Made by a program: the position numbers and the translations under genes
Part shown: one piece after another, positions 42,333 to 50,321 of the stretch
Position numbering within the stretch: position 1 is the first letter of the stretch
Layout of the letters: each line of letters opens with the position of its first letter
Notes under the pieces: generated by a model
The model's input: only the letters and a program-made list of their open reading frames with translations
The model's database searches: none
What the model was told of the DNA's origin: nothing
Origin: Kumtagia ephedrae
GTDB taxonomy: Bacteria > Pseudomonadota > Alphaproteobacteria > Rhizobiales > Rhizobiaceae
DNA length: 64,000 nt
NCBI RefSeq assembly: GCF_003012745.1
Contig: NZ_PXYK01000003.1
Location: 1-64,000 of the forward strand
Reading direction: 5' to 3'

Positions 42333-44179
42333 TGGTGTCGGTGACGGCAAGCGAGACGAGGTCGCGGCCGTTCCTGCCGGCCGCCTTCCGCAATGCCTTT
42401 GTCGATGCGCTCGCCATGGTCGCGGTGCTGGTGCTCGCGGGCTTGGCCGTCTTCCTGTTCGGCGGGGCGGCGATGCAGCGTGTCGTCACTTACGCCGCGA
42501 TCATGCTGACGGCCGTGCTCGGGCTGCAGATATTCTCCGGCAACACCGGCATCGTCTCCTTCGGCCATGCCGCGTTCGTGGGGCTCGGCGCCTACGCCAC
42601 CGGCATTCTCACCATGCCGGCCGCCTTGCAGCGCACTGCGCTGCGCGACCTGCCGCCATTCCTCGCCGGCCACGAGCTCTCCTTCTTCGCCGCGCTCGCC
42701 GTAGTGCTGGTGCTGGCCGTGCTGATCGGCCTCCTCACCGGCACGCCGCTGCTGAGACTTTCCGGGTCGAGCATGGCGATCGCCACGCTGGCCATGCTGA
42801 TCATCGTCTACACGCTGCTGGTGGCGAGCCGCGAGATCACGCGCGGCAGCCAGCCCTTCTACGGCGTGCCGCGCGAGGTGGGTCTGTGGACGGCTGTCGT
42901 CGTTGCGTCGATCGCATTGCTCGCGGCGCGGCTGTTCCGTGAGACATCGTTCGGCCTTGCGGCCCGCGCCGCCGCCGACGACGAGCGCGGGGCGGCGGCC
43001 GTCGGCGTCGACCACCGCACCGCGCGGCTCGCCGCCTGGGTTCTGAGCGCGGTCGCCGCCATGGCCGCCGGCGCGATGATGGCGCAGTTCCTCGGCGCGT
43101 TCTCGCCGCGCGACTTCTATTTCGACCTCGGCTTCACGCTGCTCGCCATGTTGATCGTCGGCGGCATGAGTTCCTCGCTCGGTGCCTTTGCCGGAGTCGT
43201 GGTGACGATCGTCGTCGTCGAGGTGGTGCGCCGCTTCGAGGGCGGCGGGGTGGTGCTCGGCTTCCAACTGCCCGTCCTGTTCGGCCTGACCCAGGGCGTG
43301 CTCGCCGTCGCCATGATCCTCGTCATCTGGCGGCGCCCGACCGGCCTGTTCGGCGACCGCGAGCTCGATCTGCTGCGTCGCTCGGAAAGCGCTTCCATCG
43401 CAGCCTCGGCGGAGCCGCCGCGGCGCGCCGGTGCTGGCCACGTCGCCGCCGACCACCTGAGCCGCCGCTATGCCGGCGTGGTCGCGGTCGACGACGTCAC
43501 GCTTTCTTTCGACACCGACAGCATCACCGGCATCATCGGTCCCAATGGAGCCGGCAAGACGACGCTGCTCAACATGCTGGCCGGCGACGTCCAGCCGAGC
43601 GCCGGCAGCGTGTCGATCGGCATGCCGGTCGGCAAGGCATCGGCCTTCCGCTTCGCCCGCGCCGGTATCGCCCGTACTTTCCAGAACATCCGCATTTTTC
43701 CGCGCATGACGGTGCTGGAGAATGTCGTGGTCGCCGCCCGCCAGGTCGAACCGGACCTCGCCGCCGCCGAAGCCGCCGCGATGCGCGAGCTTGCCCGCAT
43801 GGGGCTGGAGGCGTTTGCCGATCGGCCGGCCGCAGGGCTCGCCTACGGCTTGCGCAGGCGACTCGAGGTGGCGCGCGCCCTGGCGCTGAAGCCGCGCTTC
43901 CTGCTGCTCGACGAGCCGGCGGCGGGCATGAACGCGGTGGAGACGGCGGAGCTGGTTGCCATCCTCGCGGCGGTGCGCGCCGAGCGGCGCATTGGCGTCA
44001 TCCTGATCGAGCACGACATGCGGCTGGTCATGAACCTCTGCGAGCGCGTCGTCGTCATCGACCACGGCCGGGTCATCGCCGACGGCACGCCGGCCGAGGC
44101 GCAGACCAATCCGGCCGTCGTCGCCGCCTATCTCGGCAGCCGCACCGCCCGCGCCCACATGGACGCCAAGACAGACTGA
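42329..44179 (+). CDS. Fused branched-chain amino-acid-type ABC permease and ATPase (LivM-LivG)
   Basis: A 616-residue fusion. Residues 1 to about 345 are a LivM-type permease with nine to ten helices and the motif FSGNTGIVSFGHAAFVGLGA; FRETSFGLAARAAADDERGA forms the conserved cytoplasmic loop. From about 370 a LivG ATPase begins: Walker A GPNGAGKTTLLNML, Q-loop FQNIRIFPRMTV, Walker B FLLLDEPAAGMN, switch histidine in LIEHDMRLVM. The LivG signature here is degenerate, GLAYGLRRRLEVARALA, as usual for LivG. Start codons at 42329 and 42332 both fit the overlap with the FAD oxidoreductase gene. Confidence 0.94.
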   Translation: MMVSVTASETRSRPFLPAAFRNAFVDALAMVAVLVLAGLAVFLFGGAAMQRVVTYAAIMLTAVLGLQIFSGNTGIVSFGHAAFVGLGAYATGILTMPAALQRTALRDLPPFLAGHELSFFAALAVVLVLAVLIGLLTGTPLLRLSGSSMAIATLAMLIIVYTLLVASREITRGSQPFYGVPREVGLWTAVVVASIALLAARLFRETSFGLAARAAADDERGAAAVGVDHRTARLAAWVLSAVAAMAAGAMMAQFLGAFSPRDFYFDLGFTLLAMLIVGGMSSSLGAFAGVVVTIVVVEVVRRFEGGGVVLGFQLPVLFGLTQGVLAVAMILVIWRRPTGLFGDRELDLLRRSESASIAASAEPPRRAGAGHVAADHLSRRYAGVVAVDDVTLSFDTDSITGIIGPNGAGKTTLLNMLAGDVQPSAGSVSIGMPVGKASAFRFARAGIARTFQNIRIFPRMTVLENVVVAARQVEPDLAAAEAAAMRELARMGLEAFADRPAAGLAYGLRRRLEVARALALKPRFLLLDEPAAGMNAVETAELVAILAAVRAERRIGVILIEHDMRLVMNLCERVVVIDHGRVIADGTPAEAQTNPAVVAAYLGSRTARAHMDAKTD

Positions 44180-44211
44180 ACCACAACCGGGAACACAGAA
44201 GGAGACAAGAT

Positions 44212-45384
44212 ATGCCCACGAGCCTTTACCGCCGTCACCACGCAGCGCTGTGCGCCGCCGTCTTCGGCATTGCCCTGACCGCCGCTCCGGCGCTCGCGGA
44301 AGAGATCATCATCGGCGCCGCCACCGCCCAGACCGGAGGGCTGGCGCCCTACGACCAGCCGGCACTGGCCGGCCTTCGCATGGCGCTGGACGAGCTCAAC
44401 GCCAAGGGTGGGCTCGGCGGCAAGTACAAGGTGAACCTCATCATCAAGGACACCCGCTCCGACACCGCCCAGACCGCTACCGTGGCGCAGGAACTGATCG
44501 ACGCCGGCGCCAAGATCATGATCACGCCCTGCGACGCCGACCCGTCGATCTCCGCCGGCCAGCTCACCCAGCCGCTCGGCATCCCGACGCTGACGCTCTG
44601 CGGCTCCGCGCCGGTGCTCACCGAGGCGGTCGGCGACGTCATGTTCGGCACCTACCCGGCCGACAACGTGCAGGCGACCGCGGTCGCCGACTTCGCCATC
44701 GCCGAGGGCAAGAAGAAGGTCTTCCTGCTCACCTCGCCGGACGCCACCTACACCGCCAATCTTCCCGAATATTTCGGAAAAGTGTTCGAGAAAAAGGGAG
44801 GAACCGTCGTCGGACGAGGCACTTTTACGATGGGACAGCCTGATTTTTCGGCTGAAATCACCAACATTAAGGGCCTCGCCGACCAGCCGGACCTGATCAT
44901 GACGGCGGCCTACGAGCCGGATTTCCCGGCTTTCATCCAGCAGCTGCGCGCCGCCGGCGTGACCATCCCCGTCTACGGCGCCGACGCCATCGGCACGCCG
45001 ACCATCAAGGGGCTCGGCAGCCTGGTCGACGGCGTGGTGTTCACCGCCGCCGGTTACGCAGAACCGGGCAGCAAGCTGGAGGCCTTCAACGCCGCCTTCG
45101 CCAAGCATGCCGGCCATGCGCCGGAATCGACCTATGAGGTGAACGGCTACGAGATCGGACTGATCCTCGACGAGGCGGTGAAGACGGCCGGCTCCGACGA
45201 TCCGAAGGCGATCCGCGACGCCATCGCCAATCTCAAGGACTTCGATGGCATTACCGGCAAGATCACCTATGCCGGCACCGACCGCATGCCGCTCAGGCCG
45301 GTGGCGCTGATGCGCTACGAGGGCGGCGAGCAGAAGCATGTCGAGACGGTCACGCCGGACGCAGCCGACGTCCCGGCGCCGTGA
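44212..45384 (+). CDS. Branched-chain amino-acid-type ABC transporter substrate-binding protein
   Basis: A 390-residue LivK/HAAT-family periplasmic protein. The signal peptide spans residues 1 to about 28 and ends ALA-EE. Typical phrases are GAATAQTGGLAPYDQPALAG, ELNAKGGLGGKYKVNLIIKD and YEVNGYEIGLILDEAVKTAG. AAGGAG lies seven bases before the ATG. The ligand may be an amine or amide rather than leucine, as HAAT proteins bind many compounds. It lies 4 bp before livF. Confidence 0.93.
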   Translation: MPTSLYRRHHAALCAAVFGIALTAAPALAEEIIIGAATAQTGGLAPYDQPALAGLRMALDELNAKGGLGGKYKVNLIIKDTRSDTAQTATVAQELIDAGAKIMITPCDADPSISAGQLTQPLGIPTLTLCGSAPVLTEAVGDVMFGTYPADNVQATAVADFAIAEGKKKVFLLTSPDATYTANLPEYFGKVFEKKGGTVVGRGTFTMGQPDFSAEITNIKGLADQPDLIMTAAYEPDFPAFIQQLRAAGVTIPVYGADAIGTPTIKGLGSLVDGVVFTAAGYAEPGSKLEAFNAAFAKHAGHAPESTYEVNGYEIGLILDEAVKTAGSDDPKAIRDAIANLKDFDGITGKITYAGTDRMPLRPVALMRYEGGEQKHVETVTPDAADVPAP

Positions 45385-45388
45385 CGCC

Positions 45389-46093
45389 ATGCTTGCCGTC
45401 GAAGCCCTGAAGATCCGGTACGGCGAGGTCGAGGCGGTGCGCCGCGTCGACCTTTCCGTGGGCGGCGGCGAGATCATCGCGCTGGTCGGCGCCAACGGCG
45501 CCGGCAAGAGCTCGACGCTCGGCGCCATTGCCGGCCTGGTGGCGCCTGCGGCCGGCCGGATCGTCTTCGACGGCACAGACATAACGGGGAAGCCGCCGGA
45601 GACGATCTCGCGCCGCGGCGTCTCGCTGGTGCCAGAGGGCCGGCGCATCTTCGCCAGCCTCAGCGTGGCCGAGAATTTGCGCCTCGGCGGGGCGATGCAT
45701 CTCGCGGCGCCCGAAGCCAAGGCGCGCGAGCAGGAGATGTTGGACCTTTTTCCGATTCTGAGGCGCTACCACCGCATCAAGGGCGGCAACCTTTCCGGCG
45801 GCGAGCAGCAGATGCTGGCGATCGCGCGTGCCCTGATGGCCAAGCCCCGCCTCATCCTGCTCGACGAACCGTCGCTTGGGCTCGCGCCGCGGATGATCGA
45901 CACGGTGTTCGACCTGATCGCCGGTTTACGCCGCAACGGCCTCACCGTGCTTTTGGTCGAGCAGAACGTGGCGCTGGCGCTGGAGATCGCCGACCGCGCC
46001 ACCGTGCTTGCCAATGGCGAGGCGGTGTTGGCTGGCACGGCGAAGGAACTCGCCACCTCCGACCTCGTCCGCCAAGCCTATCTCGGAGCTTAG
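45389..46093 (+). CDS. livF: Branched-chain amino-acid-type ABC transporter ATPase LivF
   Basis: A 234-residue LivF-type ATPase starting MLAVEALKIRYG. Walker A GANGAGKSSTLGAI, the LivF-specific VPEGRRIFASLSVAENL, signature LSGGEQQMLAIARALM, Walker B LILLDEPSLGLAP and the C-terminal LAGTAKELATSDLVRQAYLG. It is the second ATPase of the complex, the first being fused to the permease. Confidence 0.95.
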   Translation: MLAVEALKIRYGEVEAVRRVDLSVGGGEIIALVGANGAGKSSTLGAIAGLVAPAAGRIVFDGTDITGKPPETISRRGVSLVPEGRRIFASLSVAENLRLGGAMHLAAPEAKAREQEMLDLFPILRRYHRIKGGNLSGGEQQMLAIARALMAKPRLILLDEPSLGLAPRMIDTVFDLIAGLRRNGLTVLLVEQNVALALEIADRATVLANGEAVLAGTAKELATSDLVRQAYLGA

Positions 46094-46098
46094 GAAAA

Positions 46099-46980
46099 AT
46101 GGTCGCGCAGCAGATCATCAATGCGGTGAGCCTCGGCGGCGTCTACGCGCTGCTGGCGCTCGGCCTGGCGATCGTCTTCTCCATCGTCGGATTGATCAAC
46201 TTCGCCCATGGCGAGCTGATGACGGTCTCCGGCTATGCGCTGCTGGCCTCGCTGTTCCTCGGCTTTCCCTTTCCGGCCGCCGTGCTCGTGGCGGTCGCGT
46301 GCGGCGCGCTGGCGGCGGTCGCCATGGAGCGCGTCGCCTTCCGGCCGATGCGCGGCGCAAGCATAACCAGCCTGCTGCTCACCAGCTTCGCGGTCTCCAG
46401 CCTGCTGAAGGTGGTCTTCCAGAACGGCGTCTCGGCTCGGCCGCAGGCGATCGCCATGCCCAGCTGGATGACCGGCGCCTTCTCACTTGGCGACTTCACC
46501 ATCGGCGTGGGGCCGACCATCTCCATCGTCGTCTCCGTGCTGGCGCTGATCGCGCTGGAGGTTTTCCTGCGCCGCTCGGTCACCGGCACGGCGATGCGTG
46601 CCGCGGCCGAGGATTTCGACGTGGTGCGGCTGCTGGGCATTCCGGCGAGCCGGATCATCGCCACCGCCTTTCTGCTCTCCGGCCTGCTCGCTGGGCTCGC
46701 CGCCATGCTATGGGTGGCGCAGCGTGCCTCCGTCGACCCGCTGATGGGGTTTACTCCCGTGCTGAAGGCCTTCATCGCCGCCGTCGTCGGCGGCCTGGGC
46801 AGCCTGCCCGGCGCGGTCGCCGGGGGCTTCCTGCTCGGCGTGATCGAGGTGTTTTTGCAGGCGACGCTGCCTGCGGCGGCCGCGCCTTATCGCGACGCCA
46901 TCGTGCTGTCCGGCGTTATCGCCGTGCTGCTCGTCCGCCCGCAGGGGCTGATCCCGGCGGTGCGTGTCCAGCGGAGCTGA
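46099..46980 (+). CDS. livH: Branched-chain amino-acid-type ABC transporter permease LivH
   Basis: A 293-residue permease with about eight helices. The N-terminal NAVSLGGVYALLALGLAIVF and GLINFAHGELMTVSGYALL are the LivH signature, and AAAEDFDVVRLLGIPASRII is the cytoplasmic coupling loop. It is the last gene of the Liv-type operon and ends 12 bp before the convergent alginate-lyase-like gene. GGA lies close to the ATG. Confidence 0.94.
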   Translation: MVAQQIINAVSLGGVYALLALGLAIVFSIVGLINFAHGELMTVSGYALLASLFLGFPFPAAVLVAVACGALAAVAMERVAFRPMRGASITSLLLTSFAVSSLLKVVFQNGVSARPQAIAMPSWMTGAFSLGDFTIGVGPTISIVVSVLALIALEVFLRRSVTGTAMRAAAEDFDVVRLLGIPASRIIATAFLLSGLLAGLAAMLWVAQRASVDPLMGFTPVLKAFIAAVVGGLGSLPGAVAGGFLLGVIEVFLQATLPAAAAPYRDAIVLSGVIAVLLVRPQGLIPAVRVQRS

Positions 46981-46992
46981 GAAGATCGCCAA

Positions 46993-47982
46993 TCATCGGG
47001 CATCGTTCATCGCATCGTAGAGCATGCATACGTTCCCGCCCAGCCGCCGCAGCGACGGGCATTTGCCTGCTTCGAGGCCAGGTGTCGGGGATGCGGCTAT
47101 TGTCCGGTAGAGGCGAAGCCATGACCGCGCGTAGGCGGCGGGCTCCTGCGGTGCGCCCGCCGCGCCCGCGAGCGTGGCCGGGTCTTTCGCAGCCCGGTCC
47201 ACCAGGGACATGAGGCGTGCCAGCCGCGGGTCCTGCACGAAGGGCTCGCCGGCGGATTTGGTCAGGACGAGGGTCAAGCCGAAGAGCGCCTGCGCCGCGA
47301 AGGCGTGGTAGGAGGTTGCCTTGCTTCCGCGCTCCAATTCCATCGGCAGGGTGCCGTCTTCCTGGATCGAGGATAGCGCTTCCTCCGCGACGCCCTTGCT
47401 CCAGTCCGTCAGTTCTGGATCGTCGAGGAGATAGCCCGTCGCGGCGACGGCGAAACCGATCCAGTAGTAGATGTTCGTCCGCGCCTTGGCGCCACGGTTC
47501 TCGACGCGGCGCTCGGCGTAGTCCAGAAGCTCCCGGGCCAGCGCGGAAAGCCATTCCTTCACGATCGCCGGCTGCTCGTGGTTGGTGAAATCGAGCTTGA
47601 TGAGGCTCGCGGCTATCGTGCCGGCCGCCCAGACGCGGACGGCGTCCGCCTGGGCGGAGAAGGACGAGCCCAGCAGCGAACCTTCCTTCGCCCAAGCTTC
47701 CACCAGACCCATCGCGCAGCGCCGGTCGGCTTCGTCGCCGGTGCGTCCATACTTGTCGGTCGTCTCGATCAGCAGATCGAGAAAACGCTCCAGCGATTGG
47801 CGCTTGGCGGTATTTTCGGCCGCGATCTCCGGATCTGCTACGGATCCCTGCCGGTCGACATAGACGTTCTTGGTCTGCAGTTCGGTGACGGCGTCGGGCG
47901 GCACCGGGCAAGCGGATGCAGCGCCGATGCCACCGGCCAGCAGGAGCAGGACCAGCAGGGAGCCGGCAAATCCGCCTCTCAT
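46993..47982 (-). CDS. Periplasmic alginate-lyase-like protein (PL5/AlgL fold)
   Basis: About 329 residues from MRGGFAGSLLVLLLLAGGIG, a signal peptide ending ASA-CP; an upstream in-frame ATG at 48066 gives a longer unlikely leader. The segment NIYYWIGFAVAATGYLLDDP followed by QEDGTLPMELERGSKATSYH aligns by eye with the catalytic region of AlgL (N-N-H-Y-Y-W, then D-G-x-L-P-x-E-L-x-R and the YH pair). The asparagine-histidine pair of true lyases is N-I here, so activity toward alginate is uncertain. No alginate synthesis genes are near. Confidence 0.75.
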   Translation of the reverse strand: MRGGFAGSLLVLLLLAGGIGAASACPVPPDAVTELQTKNVYVDRQGSVADPEIAAENTAKRQSLERFLDLLIETTDKYGRTGDEADRRCAMGLVEAWAKEGSLLGSSFSAQADAVRVWAAGTIAASLIKLDFTNHEQPAIVKEWLSALARELLDYAERRVENRGAKARTNIYYWIGFAVAATGYLLDDPELTDWSKGVAEEALSSIQEDGTLPMELERGSKATSYHAFAAQALFGLTLVLTKSAGEPFVQDPRLARLMSLVDRAAKDPATLAGAAGAPQEPAAYARSWLRLYRTIAASPTPGLEAGKCPSLRRLGGNVCMLYDAMNDAR

Positions 47983-48098
47983 TCCGGACGGCTCATGGGC
48001 GATCGTTCCTTTCCGTCGTGGGGCGCTGGGGGAGCACCGAGGGGGGAGCCTATCGATGGATCGCAACCATGTCTTCCCCGCAGCCGCGTCTTGGCCGC

Positions 48099-49172
48099 TT
48101 ACCTTCTCCGTGTCGTGGCACGCTCGATCAGGGGCGCCGAGACGATCATCGGCGCGGCCACCGGCGCGCCGCCGGCGGTGGCTGCCGTCACGACCGCGAC
48201 AGCCTTGTCGACCATGCCCGCGGCATCGTGCAGGAATGTGGTCAGACCGATCGAGGCCCAGGACGCGGCGGGGATGTCGTCGAAGCCGGCGATCAGCACG
48301 TCTTCCGGAACGCGCAGGCCGAGCGACTGGCGCAAGGCGTCGATCGCGCCGATGGCAAGCAGATCGTTGGCGCAGAACAGAGCCTCGGGCCTCTGCCTGC
48401 CTGAAAACATCCTCAGTGCGGCGGCGAAGCCGCCTTCATAGCGGTAGTCGCCAGGTTCCACGGCCGGCGGCCGGGCGCCGAGTTCGGCCAGCCTGCCCTC
48501 GAAACCCTTGCGGCGATCGATGTTGGCACGGCTGCCGGCCGGGCCGGTGATGAATCCGAATGAGCGGGCTCCGCGCGCCACGAACAGGTCGGCGATGGTG
48601 CGGCCAGCCTCGACATTGTCGCAGGACACCGACGTGACCCAGTCGTTCTGGATGGCGGTATTGAAGGAGATCACCGGAATCCTCAGCCTGGCAAGCGCAT
48701 CGGCGGCCTGCGGCGACAGGACGGCCAGGGCGCTGACGATCGCGTCGACCCGGTAGCTCGCCAGCTTCGGGATGACGTCGTCGAGTGCGTGGTCGCTCTC
48801 TGCATGGACGATGAGGACCTGCTGCCCGGCGGCCTGGAATCTTACGGTGAACTCGTCCAGCACCGTCGTGTAGAAGGGGTTGTACAGGCCGCCGACGACG
48901 ATCGCCACGAGGTTGGACTTGTGGGTGAGCATGATGCGCGGGATCAGGCTCGGCCGATAGTCGAGGCGCTTTGCGGCGTCCAGCACCTTCTGGCGCGTGA
49001 CCTCCGAAACCTTGGCGCCGCCGCTGAAGGTCCGCGAGACGGCCGACTGCGACACGCCAGCCATGCGCGCGACATCCACCGAGGAGGCGTATTTCTTGCC
49101 GGCCTCGCGCACGAGATCCGCGTGGCCGGCCTGGCCCTGCGTGGCAGCGGCGGATTTCTTTCGGGCGGTCAT
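48099..49172 (-). CDS. LacI-family transcriptional regulator
   Basis: About 357 residues starting MTARKKSAAA. A basic 25-residue leader precedes the helix-turn-helix SSVDVARMAGVSQSAVSRTF and the hinge region VLDAAKRLDYRPSLIPRIML. The effector domain shows FGFITGPAGSRANIDRRKGF and ALFCANDLLAIGAIDALRQS with IAGFDDIPAASW. It follows the SDR gene at 49306-50076 on the same strand and so is probably co-transcribed with it, controlling the divergent CUT2 sugar operon through the palindrome at 50122-50137. Confidence 0.92.
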   Translation of the reverse strand: MTARKKSAAATQGQAGHADLVREAGKKYASSVDVARMAGVSQSAVSRTFSGGAKVSEVTRQKVLDAAKRLDYRPSLIPRIMLTHKSNLVAIVVGGLYNPFYTTVLDEFTVRFQAAGQQVLIVHAESDHALDDVIPKLASYRVDAIVSALAVLSPQAADALARLRIPVISFNTAIQNDWVTSVSCDNVEAGRTIADLFVARGARSFGFITGPAGSRANIDRRKGFEGRLAELGARPPAVEPGDYRYEGGFAAALRMFSGRQRPEALFCANDLLAIGAIDALRQSLGLRVPEDVLIAGFDDIPAASWASIGLTTFLHDAAGMVDKAVAVVTAATAGGAPVAAPMIVSAPLIERATTRRR

Positions 49173-49305
49173 CGAGCGATGTCCGACGTCCTGTGCTGCT
49201 GCCGGGTTCCGGTATGGTCCACGCGATCTCCGAGAATCAGACGAAAATTCGGCTGCCAGCATCGCCGGCCCAGGCCTTCGGGACAACTGCCGGCCGTCTG
49301 CCCGC

Positions 49306-50076
49306 TCAACTCATCCAGTTGCCGCCGTCGACGTTCAGCGTCTGCGCCACGATGTAGTCTGCGTCGTCGCTTGCCAGAAACACCGCCGCGCCGGCGATAT
49401 CGGCGGGAACACCCATGCGGCCGTATGGGACGGCCTCGCCGACCAGCCGCTTTTTCTCGCCGATCGGGCGGTTCTCGTATTTGGCGAAGAGCGCGTCCAC
49501 CACGTCCCACATCGGCGTGTCGATCACGCCCGGCGCGATGGCGTTGACGTTGATGCGGTGCTTGATGAGCTCCAGCGCGAGGCTCTGCGTGAGGCTGATC
49601 ACGGCGGCCTTGCTGGCGCAGTAGACGGCGACGTTGGCCTCGCCGCGCCGGCCCGCCTGGCTCGAGAAATTGATGATCTTGCCGCCCTTGCCGGCGGCGA
49701 TCATGCGCCTGGCGACGGCCTGGGCGGTGAACAGCAGGCCGCGCACGTTGATGTCGAACTGCCGGTCGAAATCGGCTTCGGTGATCTCGGCCAGCGGCGC
49801 CATGTTGAACACGGCGGCGCCGTTCACCAAAATGTCGACGGGGCCGAACCGATCCTGCACGTTCGCCGCCATCTCCTCGATCGAAGCGAGGCGGCTGACG
49901 TCGACGGCCGTGGCCGAAGCCTGCGGCCCGATCTCGGCAGCTGTCCTGGTCGCCTCATCGATCAAAAGGTCGGCGACCACGACCTTGGCGCCTTCCTCCA
50001 CATAGCGTTCGGCAATGGCGCGGCCGATGCCGCGGGCACCGCCGGTGATCAGCGCGAGCTTGTCCTTGAGCTTCAT
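49306..50076 (-). CDS. Sorbitol dehydrogenase-like SDR (polyol dehydrogenase)
   Basis: A 256-residue SDR starting MKLKDKLALITGG, with GGGGGAGAG upstream. The cofactor motif is TGGARGIG, catalytic S in NFSSQAGRRGEA and YCASK. The stretches SQAGRRGEANVAVYCASKAA, GEKKRLVGEAVPYGRMG and DYIVAQTLNVDGGNWMS closely resemble rhizobial and Rhodobacter sorbitol dehydrogenase SmoS, which oxidises D-sorbitol to fructose. A polyol is therefore the likely ligand of the divergent transporter. NGAA replaces NNAG. Confidence 0.87.
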   Translation of the reverse strand: MKLKDKLALITGGARGIGRAIAERYVEEGAKVVVADLLIDEATRTAAEIGPQASATAVDVSRLASIEEMAANVQDRFGPVDILVNGAAVFNMAPLAEITEADFDRQFDINVRGLLFTAQAVARRMIAAGKGGKIINFSSQAGRRGEANVAVYCASKAAVISLTQSLALELIKHRINVNAIAPGVIDTPMWDVVDALFAKYENRPIGEKKRLVGEAVPYGRMGVPADIAGAAVFLASDDADYIVAQTLNVDGGNWMS

Positions 50077-50102
50077 GTCTCTCCCCCTTGCGGATGTGGC
50101 CA

Positions 50103-50137
50103 TTGACAGCGATAATCGATCGTGCATAGCTATGCAC
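50103..50137. promoter_or_regulatory. Divergent promoter region with a perfect 16 bp palindromic operator
   Basis: GTGCATAGCTATGCAC (50122-50137) is a perfect palindrome. On the plus strand a consensus TTGACA (50103-50108) places the -10 inside it after 16-17 bp. On the minus strand TTGACG (50156-50151) with a 17 bp spacer places the opposite -10 in it too. A single bound LacI-type dimer could block both the SDR-LacI operon and the CUT2 transporter operon. Confidence 0.65.
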
Positions 50138-50321
50138 ACCCATCGCAGGGGCGTCAATCCGCCCTCCAAGGACTGGATTGTCGATAATGTCCGCGACGGG
50201 TCAGGCGGGAGGAGAACCGCCTTCATGCATTGACGGCCGGCTATGAGAGGACATCGCCGGCCGATCCCAATTCGTCAGGAGAATGCAGGGCCGGGAGCCC
50301 ATAATTCGGGAGGAGACGTCC

